A stretch of 64,000 bases of DNA from Psoroptes ovis (Eukaryota > Arthropoda > Arachnida > Sarcoptiformes > Psoroptidae): assembly GCA_002943765.1 (NCBI GenBank), contig PQWQ01000005.1, forward strand, positions 2,108,001 to 2,172,000, given 5' to 3'. Of the stretch, positions 1-10,144 are shown piece after piece; the stretch's first letter is position 1, and every line of letters starts with the position of its first letter. The position numbers and the translations under genes were made by a program. Below the pieces are notes generated by a model. The model was given only the letters and a program-made list of their open reading frames with translations, was not told the origin of the DNA and did no database searches.

Positions 1-3000
1 AAATCAGCTGCAAAGTATTGGACCAATTCCATTCGAAGAATACAAGCCAAATTTTTGTCTAATATTTTGGTATTATTTTTTCGGTATTCAATCATCAGAA
101 TTTCAAGTTTACATACAAAAAATTAATGATCAAAATCAAACGATCAATGAAATATTATGGAAACGAACAATACCTAATATTCGGAAATGGCAAATGTCGG
201 CAATTGAAATCGATTTCGGAAATGATTTAAAATCATTGAAATATTTTTACATTAATTTTGATGCATTTGTATCATCAAATACAATTATCGGTATTGATGA
301 TATTCAATTGAATAATGATCAATGTTCAACATTTAATAATGAATATTGTGATTTTGAAATAAACAATTGTGATTGGATCATTATCGATGATAATAATGTC
401 AAACGTATGAATGGTAATTATTATAATATCAAAGATCATACAACAGATACGATTGAAGGACATTATCTGGTTGAAAGCAATTATGATGGTAACAATGGTA
501 GAATTGAAAAATTGATGAAAAATTTACCATTCTTTATGAACGATAATGATGATGATGATAACATTCAAGATTTTTGTTTGAATTTTTACTATTATTTTCA
601 TTATTTATCATTTCCATCTGAATCTTTAAATGATGATGATGATGATGAAGACACAAAGTCATCGATCAACATACAACTGATACATCGAAATAATATGATC
701 GAAAATATAACCCGAATTAATTTTGAAGAAATAAACAATGATAAATCAATGAATATTTGGACATCGTTTACCGCCGATTTTCGTGCATCAATCAATGATC
801 GTTTAATAATTAACTTAGAAAATTATCATCCAAATCTGATAATGATATTAGATGATATTCATTTGCGGCCAGATAAATGTAATGAACATGGTAGCTGTGA
901 TTTTGAACAAAATATGTGTGGCTGGTATAGCCGATACGTGAAGAATAATAATGCGAACGATAATTTCGAATTTTATTGGCTACGTTTACAGCCAACGAAT
1001 CGTTTTGTTCGGCAAAATGGATTGGAATATGATCATACATTACATTCACGTTTTGGTAATTATCTATCGCTACCATTAGATTCACATCAACGTTTTAATG
1101 GTCGAATTGAATTGATCAATCTTTTCATTAAAAATGAGCAATCATCATCGACATCATCAAACAGAGATAATTTTATTTGTTTTCGTTTATATTATTTTGC
1201 ACAAACATCATTCGATTCGGAAAATGTTACAGCATTACGAATACAGGTCATTGATAATGATCACAATGACAATATTATGGATGAATATCGAGCCAATGCA
1301 ACAATCAACGAATTACAATGGACAAAATTTGAACAAACATTTAAAATTGTATCAAATACCAAGGCATATTCAATACAAATTGTGGTTGAACACACATTTC
1401 ACATCAACAGTGATATTGGAATCGATGATATTTACATACATAAAGGGTCATGTCAAACCGATGACGATCATAAAACATCATCCACAACAACATCAACGAC
1501 AACCAAAAGTCCAGATAATAATGAAAATCGTGGAAATTGTAATTTTGAACGTAATTGTAATTGGAAATATGATCGCAAGCGTTGGAATGTTACATCGTTT
1601 CAGCAAGAAATGGCCAGAAATATTTATGCACCACAAATTGATCATACATATAGCTCGAGTTTAGGTCATTATCTATTATTTATTAATGGTAATTTCAATG
1701 ATAAAACATCATACGAATTACAATCACCTGAATTTGTGAATGATAAAAATGATCGTTTCCTTGAATTATGGTATTATATGGATGGTGAAGATGTTTTTTA
1801 TTTAAATTTCTACGAACATCTAACATACGGTAATGATAATCGTAAATTACAAAAACTTATTGGACGTTACAGTTCATCAACATCATCAATGATTTCTCGC
1901 CGCTGGCAATTGATAAAAGTTGATTTACCACAAATAATTGATTATCATATTCAAGAAAATGTGAATCAATTAAAAATTTCATATAAAATTACATTTGAAC
2001 CATATTTATCAGGTCGTTTATTCGAAGTATTTGCCATCGATGATATTGTTATACTTCCAAAACAATGTGGACATTATCATAATTATATTTATACATTTAC
2101 AAATGGTTTAGAGAGCAACCTACAATTTCAACAATTACAACCGAAAAATGTTGAAAATTATTCAAGTATTATTCATCCTAATCATCATTTACAGAACCAA
2201 TTACCTGATGTACCATCGTTTGATCATACAACATATCAACCGAATGGGCATTATTTTCTATTTTATCCATCAATCTTTGGCAATAATCAATATTATACAA
2301 TCGATACATTACAATTGCGTAATTTACCAAAATATTATAGCTATGAAATATGTCTACGTTTTGCATATCAATTTAAAAATGATGGTAATGATGATAATAA
2401 TTTAAATTTTTCCATATATCACATGCAAGAAAATGAACAATTGAATGGAATCGATGGTGATCGTTATCGACCGATTTGGAATGAAAAATATTCAAAATCA
2501 ATGTGGACAATTAAAGATTTGAGCATCAACAATAATTATTATGAATCCAAATTGATATTCTATATGACATCAGATCAATCATCTAAATCTAAGTCATCAG
2601 CAACATCGACTAATTTTGTTGCAATCGATGATATATCAATATTGTTGCATAAATGTCCATTAGCTATTGATTGTTCATTTGAATTGAATACATATTGTTC
2701 ATATACTAAATACAAAGATGATGAATCAAATTATAATTTTGAGGTGTTCAAGACACCAGCAATCGATTTGGAGTGGCCAGGACCACGTTATGATCATACA
2801 CTCGGTAAAGATGGTGGAAGTTATCTATTTTTAACCGATTATCGTTGTGGGCTACAATCACAACCATTATATGCGAAAATTATTTCAGGTGCACGAAAAA
2901 TTCAAGCAAATAATGAATATTGTTTAGAAATGTGGATCATTATGAATAGCGATAATTCGAAGCTATCAACAACACTGTTACGTTATGGCAGCCATTGGAA

Positions 3001-4677
3001 TGATCAGAATCGTGAAATGCTGTTATTTAAATTGACGAATGTTCATCATAATGAATGGACACGTATACAGTTTACATTGAATAATACGATACTGATGGCC
3101 AATGGTGGAACGGATGAAATCCAAATAATAATTGATGGTGTTTTATTGAATGGTAAAAATGGTAATCAATTTTCAGCGATTGCAATTGATGATATCAAAT
3201 TATTGGATAATAATTGCCTTAAAAATGATGATGGTTTAGTGTGCGAGAATGGTGTAAAAATTCAGCGTAAAAATATTTGTAATTTTATCAAAGATTGTCC
3301 CAGTGGATTGGACGAAGCTGAATGTGGCGATTGTAATTTCGAAATCGATATGTGTGTTTGGGTTAATGTTGCAGAAAATAAAAACGACATACCTTTTGAA
3401 CGTGTTAGTGTTCAAGAGCTGATATCGAAAAATTCATTTGCACCAAAAGTTGATGGTTCTGGTAATCCGATTGGACATTTTGTCATTATGAAATTTAGTG
3501 ATAATGATATGAGCGATCATTCAATGGTTAAACAAGCAGCGCAATCACGAATGGCAAACAATTATCGATTGAAAAATTTTTATCTTAAAAAATCATTCAA
3601 AACTTGTATGATTGAATTCGATTATTACATGCACTTGTCATCAGTAGATCAAGATAATTACAATTTAAGACTGTCAATCGGTTATGGTTCCTTTGTTAAA
3701 TCAACCATTTATGAATTACCTCATGATAAACAACAAATGTGGCGCCATGTATCGTTGAATATTGGACAAATATTGACACCATTTTTCGTTGAATTTGATT
3801 TATATCAACAAAATTTTAAACCATCCGAATCAATATTTGCTATTGATAATATTCAATTCACCAAATGTTCATGGCCATTACCATTACCATTCAATCATGT
3901 ATGTCCAAACAATGGAATTCTGTGTAATCAAACGCGTATTTGTATAACAAATAATGAAATATGTGATAATAATAATGATTGTATGAATATGGAAGATGAA
4001 CATCAATGTTTTGATTATCGAATTTGTACATTTGATACATCAATGGATGATTGTAATTTACAGCTATTCAACAATACAAACGTTCAAACAAATGTTTATT
4101 GGAAAATAACAAGCGGTAATCAAATTATTGATCGTACTAAAATGATTAATTATGAACCATTTGTTGATAAATCAACGTAAGTATTCATGTTTCTTTGTCT
4201 TTAATTGAATCATTAATATTTTGTGATCAATCATACTTCAAAAGACGATTAAATGATGGCCGATATCTTATTTTGTTACCGAAATTAAATGTATTCAATA
4301 AATCATGGTCGAATTTTGAAGAATTTGGTTCACCAATTTTCGAGAAAACATCAGCAAATCAATATTGTCATTTACGATTCTTTTTGTTTATGAATTCGGC
4401 GATTAATCAAATAAAAAACCAACGCGTGACGGTTTATGTTCGAGAATTTCGAAACAATAATCATTTGATGATTGGTGAATCAAAAACAAAATTGAAATCG
4501 ATCATAACTGGACGCAAAGATCAACAACAAATTTGGACCAAACATATTGTAAGACATAGTTCAAAAGGTTTATTTCAATTCATTATTCGTGGTTATCTGG
4601 AAGATTCAGATGTGCGCATAGCAATTGATGATTTAAGTTTTAATTTAAATTGTAAAATATATATAAGATATACGTAG
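1..4677 (+). CDS. Multi-MAM / LDLa receptor, ectodomain part (5' end off window, 3' end cut by retrotransposon)
   Basis: The reading frame is open from base 2, so the gene begins left of the window. It encodes extracellular adhesion-type modules. A partial MAM domain (to about 325) is followed by MAM domains at about 347-882, 896-1455, 1533-2067, 2068-2658 and 2665-3220, an LDL-receptor class A module at about 3240-3325, MAM at 3328-3868, LDLa at 3898-4011, and a last MAM from 4024 to about 4653. Each MAM shows the CxFE...C start and the (A/G)IDDI...C end. One intron (4177-4244, 68 bp, GTAAGT...AAAAG) joins phase 2 to a downstream exon starting 4245. Frame continues to a TAG at 4675-4677, but bases from 4662 belong to an LTR, so the last codons are element-derived. 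The normal anchor and tail are encoded at 11782-12092. As it stands the product would be soluble. MAM/LDLa proteins usually act at cell surfaces; the ligand is unknown. Confidence 0.85.
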
Positions 4678-5096
4678 TGGTGAGCGCAATTTTGGTTGAA
4701 TTTAACCTTCTTTTTTCACGAAATAAATTTTTGACACAACAACAAGTTTTTTTTTTTTTTTTTCGTAAAAGTTTTATTTATTGATAAAAAATGATAATGA
4801 CAACATTTGATGAAAATAACGACTGACTGAATAATAATTGAAAAATTGACAATTTTGATTAAAATGACGGAAAATATATACATTATGAGAAAGGAATGTG
4901 ATAGAAAGGTAATTAAATCGAGGATGTTTTGAATACTTTAAATCATAATGATGTGCATGTTTAGCCAATGTGATTAGATTGGAATTTTTGCCAAATATGG
5001 TAATCAGCTAAACATTATCATCATTAAGCTAACGATTTAAAAATTAATGATGTTAAATAACATCTCTTTAGATCAATAACTACCATTTCTATTACA
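4662..5096 (-). repeat. 3' LTR of the errantivirus-like element
   Basis: 435 bp direct repeat of 11346-11777. On the element strand it starts TGTAATAG and ends CTTATA. The start is fixed by the purine tract immediately before it. On the host (+) strand it provides an in-frame TAG for the MAM gene (4675) and an AATAAA at about 4722. On the element strand an AATAAA lies near 4779. Confidence 0.9.
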
Positions 5097-5106
5097 TCTC
5101 CCCTCT
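5097..5106 (-). other. Polypurine tract
   Basis: AGAGGGGAGA on the minus strand abuts the 3' LTR start TGTAAT. This is the usual primer site for plus-strand DNA synthesis in LTR elements and supports the chosen LTR boundary. A poly-T run and a G10 run lie just upstream. Confidence 0.75.
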
Positions 5107-5174
5107 AAAAAAAAAAAACAATACGGGGGGGGGTGAAAAAGCGCAACTTTATTTTGGATTGACATCAATTTCGT

Positions 5175-6710
5175 TTACACAGCGGTATCATCTACTTCTG
5201 GGCTATTTGATCCTTGTGATCTAGCTTGATTTTCCAACTCGATGAATTCTTGCGATCGTTCTAATATTTTTCTCTTCTTCTTTGTCAATTTTATCCTTCT
5301 CAATATTACGATGAGTACACCAGCGATAATAATCAATAAACAGACTCCTGTTGGAATAAGCATCAACCATTTATTAAAACGATCTTCTTCAGGTTCATCA
5401 AGATTATTCATTTCCGCTAGTAATTGATCTATGTTTTTCGTTTGGATCGAATAATTATAAATTCCACTGTATAAGTTTTTCCCAATCAATTCGTTTTCAT
5501 ACAAATGGAATGAATGATTTCCCAGCGTTTTGCGTACTGATGGTCTGTGATGGAAACTTCCAGCGATAAACTCCTTCTTCTGTGGGATTTTATAAATTTT
5601 GTTTTCGCATTCACTTGTTATGTTTTCGATCGTTATCAATTGTTTGTAACAATATACAAAAATAAATTTATTGTTATAATGAATTTGTAGTTCTTCTTGA
5701 TTGAATTTTGATTTTGTTTCACAAAATTTCTTTACCCATAATTTTTCGATTTCATCATCCTCTTGACAGCTTGTTGATTTATTTATAATAAAACTTTCTG
5801 AACGTTTCTTATGATGAGGATGTAAATGGAGTCTTTTTACGCAATCTTTTTCTAGATTATACAGCATGTATCGTGGGCCACTGTATTCGTACATACAAAA
5901 TTTATCTTCTTGTTGTTTATATAAAGTAAAGGGATGGCTTTCATATACAATTAATTCGTCATACGGTTGAGGTTGTATAAATTCCAAAATTAAATCGGAA
6001 TGTGATGACAAATCACATCCAACGAATTCCCATTGTTCATATTTATCTTCGGAGGTAACGATTCCGGGAAACAATAATTCAAATTCTATTGGGATTATAC
6101 CACGAGCCAATTCATTAAAGAATTTTTTTAGATTTTGACTGATAGTCACCATTTGTGATCCCACCATAAGGTCATAATGTAGACCATCTATTAAATCTTC
6201 CATGGTTTTTCTGTTGTTCATTTGTATTTCGCCCATCTTATCCAACTTGTCCACCATTTCTTTCAATATTTCTTTTTGAGAGTTCATTAAAACCTTGATT
6301 TGTTCTTGCTGTTTTCTTTGTGTTTCTTTCAATGACTTTATTTTCTTTCGTTCAAACCAATTAGTTACAAATCCAACTATCGTTTGTCCAATATGTAATA
6401 CCTTATCGTAATTTTCGAATAAGAATTTCGTACCTTTTAAAATACTTCCAACAAATCTTTTTCTTCGCCGGTTTTCTTCCATAAAGTCATCATATGTTAT
6501 ATTAATCTTATCGCAATTTTTATTTATTGTTTCCATTATCCAGAAATCATATCTTGCGTTACATTCAAAACGTCTATCCGTTCTTTTAAGGATACTACAT
6601 GGATTTACTAAACGAATATAATAATAGGTATTAACTAATTCTTTTGTGATAGTATGATCGGTTTTTTTCCCAAACAATAGGATCTGCGACGGAGGGTTCA
6701 TATTTCCCAT
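5175..6710 (-). CDS. env: Envelope fusion protein (Env, F-like) of the errantivirus-like element
   Basis: A 511-codon frame. It encodes a furin-type basic cleavage site (RRRKR) about 85 residues in, followed by a hydrophobic fusion-peptide-like segment, a predicted coiled coil of Lys/Glu/Gln repeats (about residues 115-165), a Cys-containing ectodomain, a transmembrane helix near residues 450-475 (LLIIIAGVLIVIL) and a basic cytoplasmic tail. This matches the baculovirus-F-like envelopes of insect errantiviruses, which mediate membrane fusion. The frame's own first ATG (6710) gives no signal peptide. A hydrophobic leader starting at ATG 6750 is encoded in the preceding pol frame, which overlaps env by 80 nt, so the true N-terminus seems to lie across the A7 run at 6662-6668. 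Downstream of that run the frame has no internal stop. Confidence 0.85.
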   Translation of the reverse strand: MGNMNPPSQILLFGKKTDHTITKELVNTYYYIRLVNPCSILKRTDRRFECNARYDFWIMETINKNCDKINITYDDFMEENRRRKRFVGSILKGTKFLFENYDKVLHIGQTIVGFVTNWFERKKIKSLKETQRKQQEQIKVLMNSQKEILKEMVDKLDKMGEIQMNNRKTMEDLIDGLHYDLMVGSQMVTISQNLKKFFNELARGIIPIEFELLFPGIVTSEDKYEQWEFVGCDLSSHSDLILEFIQPQPYDELIVYESHPFTLYKQQEDKFCMYEYSGPRYMLYNLEKDCVKRLHLHPHHKKRSESFIINKSTSCQEDDEIEKLWVKKFCETKSKFNQEELQIHYNNKFIFVYCYKQLITIENITSECENKIYKIPQKKEFIAGSFHHRPSVRKTLGNHSFHLYENELIGKNLYSGIYNYSIQTKNIDQLLAEMNNLDEPEEDRFNKWLMLIPTGVCLLIIIAGVLIVILRRIKLTKKKRKILERSQEFIELENQARSQGSNSPEVDDTAV

Positions 6711-7320
6711 TAGCTAGGTGTATCAGCATTAGTAAAGTCAATAGCACCATATTAAACGGATGAAATTTTGGCTTGACTTGGGAAATGTGAACTTTTTCTA
6801 ATTTTCCCTTCTTCTGGATTTTCAGCATTGTATTCCCTTCTTTATCGATCACTGGAAACGGGCCTTCAAATCTTGCGTCCAATTTTTTCCGGTTCAAAGC
6901 GTTTCCTTTGGAGACATACACTTCGTCGATTATTTCCAATGGTAATTCTTTTCTTGTTTCATCATATTTTTTCTTATTTTTTTCATGCATTAAATTTGAA
7001 TTTTGAAAAGCAATTTTTCGTGCTTCTACTACTTCCTCCGGTCCTAATATTTCTTCAGCATCATACCCTGTCAACAGAAATAATGGGGAATACTTTGTGA
7101 CACTATGAATGGTTTTATTGTATTCTTCAGCTGCTTTTGCAGCATGCGTTGCCCAGGATAACGTCCTTTTTTCTTTAGATGTTTCGTATATTTTATGACG
7201 GATTCGATCGCAAATTGTTTGGTTTACACGTTCGACTATCCCATTACTGGAAGGATGATCCCTCGGGATAAACATAATACCTATGTTGTTCCTCTTTAAG
7301 TACGTTTTGAATTCGGTTCC
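6631..7320 (-). CDS. pol: Pol C-terminal segment: integrase end plus hydrophobic leader
   Basis: Carries the last part of the integrase core, including the catalytic Glu context (SSNGIVERVNQT), then the integrase C-terminal region with a KLDARFEGPF-type motif common in Gypsy integrases. It is +1 relative to the main pol frame, and the break maps to the A5 run at 7321-7325. At its 3' end the frame runs into a hydrophobic leader starting at ATG 6750 and stops at 6631. That tail is better read as the env signal peptide than as integrase. Confidence 0.8.
   Translation of the reverse strand, partial: GTEFKTYLKRNNIGIMFIPRDHPSSNGIVERVNQTICDRIRHKIYETSKEKRTLSWATHAAKAAEEYNKTIHSVTKYSPLFLLTGYDAEEILGPEEVVEARKIAFQNSNLMHEKNKKKYDETRKELPLEIIDEVYVSKGNALNRKKLDARFEGPFPVIDKEGNTMLKIQKKGKLEKVHISQVKPKFHPFNMVLLTLLMLIHLANGKYEPSVADPIVWEKNRSYYHKRIS
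6662..6674 (-). other. pol/env frame-break site, TTTGGG + A7
   Basis: TTTGGGAAAAAAA on the minus strand. The upstream frame reads TGG-GAA-AAA-AAC here; the downstream env frame is +1. The same 13 bases occur at 10146-10158 at the gag/pol break. Confidence 0.6.
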
Positions 7321-10144
7321 TTTTTATTGCCGGATATTGGTCAGCAATAATCAATTTTGGTTTCGTTACGCTTTGAATTTTTTTGACCAAATTTATCATA
7401 TCTTTTGCCGTCTGCGTCTTTGAACAAATAATCCATATAAATCTTGTAAAAGCATCGATTGCTAGATGTAAAAATCGTTTATTTGATCCAAAACTTTGGA
7501 ATCCTCCTATTGTGTCGATATGGATGATTTCGAATGGTAATTTCGCTGGTCCTATTTGACCCATAAATCCAAAACGATAAGAGTTTTTCTTGGTGATGTT
7601 ACACACCTCACAATTTTGCACCACTTTTTTAATGATCTTCATAATATCTGGGGTGTAATATCGTCTGGAATAATGCTCGTATAAATGGACTGAACCTATA
7701 TGGCCAAATTCGTGGTGAATTCTTCTGAGTTCGTTTTCCGCTTCCGCCTTTGGGATGAAGATTTGTTCAAAATTCTTTTTCTTTCGATAAATAATTCCAT
7801 TTTTTTCATAGCATTTATTCAACTGTTTCGGATTATAATTTTTTTGAATTGCAATAATTTTATCAGTATCTTCCCAAAGATTTGTAAACATGATCATCGG
7901 AGCTTTGGCCATCTCTTCTAAATCATGGATCGGATGGCGTGAGAGGTAATCGGCTTCTTGATTATCAGCGCCCTTTCTGTACACAATAGTAAATTGATAC
8001 GAGCTTAGCCGCAAAGCCCAATTGAACAACCTTGTTTTCGGCTTTTTTATTTTTTTAAGGCTTTCCAACGGTTTGTGATCAGTAACAATAGTGAATTTTT
8101 GTCCAATTAACCAATAATGCCAATACTCTACCGCTTCAAGAATTGCTAAGCATTCTAATTCAGATGCTGAATATCTTTGTTGATATGGCAACAATTTTTT
8201 TGAAAAGTAAGCGACAGGATATTCTTGTTCATTGGGATGAATTTGTTTCAATACCGCACCAATACCTTTTAAACTTGCATCTGTGTAAATTTTAATTTCA
8301 AATTTAGGATTGAACAATTTTAAAATAGGTTCTTTGATAAGCAAGTTTTTCAAATTTTCAAATTCTTTTTGTTGATTTTCGGTCCATTCCCATTTCTGAT
8401 TTTTCTTCAATAATTCCGTTAGATAATACGTCTTTTCCGCTCTATTTGGAATGAATTTATGGTAATAATTAATTTTGCCAAGAAATCCCCTCAAATCTTT
8501 CAAATTCTTAGGTGGTTCTGCTTTTACTATTGCTTCAATATTTGATCTGCATGGAGCAATTCCATGTTCAGAGATCTTATGTCCCAAAAATATAATAGAT
8601 TTCATACCAAAGATACATTTCGACAATTTTAATTTTATATTTTCTTTCAACAAAACGTTCATTACATTATCCAAATGCGTAAGATGTTCCTTCTTTGTTC
8701 TTGAGAAAATAATAATGTCATCAATATAGTTGTGACAGTACATGTGTAGATTATTTCTTTTTATTAATGACCATATGATTCTTTGGAAAATCATCGGAGC
8801 GTTTTTTAATCCAAATGGGAGTCTTTTCCATTGATACTGGTCGTATTTTGTCACAAATCCTGTTTTACCACGATCATCGGGATCTATCATCACATGATAG
8901 TATCCTTGGCTAATATCTAAAGTTGTAAAATACGTCGAATTTATTAAGCGTTCATCAATATCTGATATTTTCGGCATGGGATAATGTTCTACAATTGTTA
9001 CGTCATTCAATTTTCGATAATCAACACATAATCTTGTTTTTTTTCCTTCGTCTTTCTTATCAACCAGTACTATTGGAAAACAGAATGGTGAGTTTGATGG
9101 TTCAATAACATCCATTTTCAATAACCGGTCAATTTCTTTATCGATTATTTCCTGGTCCATCGCTGTACAGGGGTAAGGACGGCATGTGATCGGTATTTCA
9201 TTTGATAGATGAATTTGTGCCATTTCGTTTTTTATACATCCAATATCTTCTTTATTTTTAGCAAAAACATCTTTGTACTTTTTCAATAATTTTCCTATAT
9301 CGTGGTCTTCAACGTCCTTTTCTTTACCTTGACCAATATTAATTTTTACTTTCCATTTGTTTTCATCTTCTGGAATAATACTTATTCCAAAACTTCGCAT
9401 TGCATCCCTGCCTAAAGCGATTATATCTTTTTCATGCGGCACCACATAAAATTTAACTTCATGTTCAATATTTTCAATTTTTACTGTTGTCGTACATATG
9501 CCTTTTATATGAACATTTGATCCCAGAGTGATTATATTTTCGTTTGATGGTTTCTCTTTTAGCAACAGTTTTTTGACATACATCGGTGTTATGAAGCTGA
9601 TGTTTGCTCCGCTATCAATCATGAGTTCTTGTTCAAAACCATTCACTTGGGCTTTCACTACCACTGGTTCTTCCAAATCTTTTCTTTTAGCCATATCTGT
9701 TGTTTCCGTCTGAGCCATCATCATGTGGAGCATATTTGATTCTAGATTTGATAGACCAATTAACTCATCCTCCATTGTCTGGACTTCATAATCATCGGGT
9801 TTTGTATCTTTCATTTCTTTTTGTTCATTTGTATCGGAATTTTGTTGAACATGGGACTTCATATCATTACTTTTTGTATTCATGGTTTCGCACACATAAC
9901 TTTCTTTAACTTTTGTTCTTGGGGTATTCGATCTTTGTTGTGGGTATTCAATCATATTTCTTTGTGGAGACGTAATCGATCGATAATTTCCTCTGTTAAC
10001 ATTAGATTGATTAGTCCATCTTGGATTGTCTTGCTGAGGTGTTTGGCATAGAATTTCATGATGACCACTTTTACAAATTTGACATATTCGTTTTGAATTA
10101 CAGTTTTTCATACGATGTCCTTTTTCTAAACATCTGATGCATAA
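7244..10144 (-). CDS. pol: Pol polyprotein: zinc knuckle, protease, reverse transcriptase, RNase H, integrase N-terminal and part of core
   Basis: The frame starts +1 to gag at the A7 run. In order: a CCHC knuckle (CQICKSGHHEILC); aspartic protease motif LMIDSGANISFI; reverse transcriptase with TLDISQGYYHV, FGLKNAP and YIDDIIIF (catalytic aspartates present); RNase H with YTDASLKGIGAVL; integrase HHCC zinc finger (H-x-H ... CEVC) and the first two core aspartates (IHIDTIGG, IIADQYP). This is the Ty3/Gypsy order. The frame fails shortly after the second aspartate and terminates at 7244 in out-of-frame residues, so the catalytic Glu lies in the next frame. As written, the integrase would be non-functional. 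Confidence 0.92.
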   Translation of the reverse strand, partial: LCIRCLEKGHRMKNCNSKRICQICKSGHHEILCQTPQQDNPRWTNQSNVNRGNYRSITSPQRNMIEYPQQRSNTPRTKVKESYVCETMNTKSNDMKSHVQQNSDTNEQKEMKDTKPDDYEVQTMEDELIGLSNLESNMLHMMMAQTETTDMAKRKDLEEPVVVKAQVNGFEQELMIDSGANISFITPMYVKKLLLKEKPSNENIITLGSNVHIKGICTTTVKIENIEHEVKFYVVPHEKDIIALGRDAMRSFGISIIPEDENKWKVKINIGQGKEKDVEDHDIGKLLKKYKDVFAKNKEDIGCIKNEMAQIHLSNEIPITCRPYPCTAMDQEIIDKEIDRLLKMDVIEPSNSPFCFPIVLVDKKDEGKKTRLCVDYRKLNDVTIVEHYPMPKISDIDERLINSTYFTTLDISQGYYHVMIDPDDRGKTGFVTKYDQYQWKRLPFGLKNAPMIFQRIIWSLIKRNNLHMYCHNYIDDIIIFSRTKKEHLTHLDNVMNVLLKENIKLKLSKCIFGMKSIIFLGHKISEHGIAPCRSNIEAIVKAEPPKNLKDLRGFLGKINYYHKFIPNRAEKTYYLTELLKKNQKWEWTENQQKEFENLKNLLIKEPILKLFNPKFEIKIYTDASLKGIGAVLKQIHPNEQEYPVAYFSKKLLPYQQRYSASELECLAILEAVEYWHYWLIGQKFTIVTDHKPLESLKKIKKPKTRLFNWALRLSSYQFTIVYRKGADNQEADYLSRHPIHDLEEMAKAPMIMFTNLWEDTDKIIAIQKNYNPKQLNKCYEKNGIIYRKKKNFEQIFIPKAEAENELRRIHHEFGHIGSVHLYEHYSRRYYTPDIMKIIKKVVQNCEVCNITKKNSYRFGFMGQIGPAKLPFEIIHIDTIGGFQSFGSNKRFLHLAIDAFTRFIWIICSKTQTAKDMINLVKKIQSVTKPKLIIADQYPAIKRNRIQNVLKEEQHRYYVYPEGSSFQ
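7321..7325 (-). other. Integrase frame break at an A5 run
   Basis: On the minus strand a run of five A is the point beyond which homology continues in the +1 frame. A stop in that frame immediately upstream and loss of integrase similarity downstream in the old frame bracket the shift to a few codons. It lacks the TTTGGG context of the other two breaks, so mutation or a homopolymer base-call error is likeliest. Confidence 0.6.

Noticed and set aside
4195..4677. Separate short gene starting near 4195
   Set aside because: It is the second MAM exon with intron sequence read through; the true exon begins at 4245.
4774..4968. 64-codon minus-strand ORF, also at 11455-11649
   Set aside because: Identical because both lie in the LTR; no protein features.
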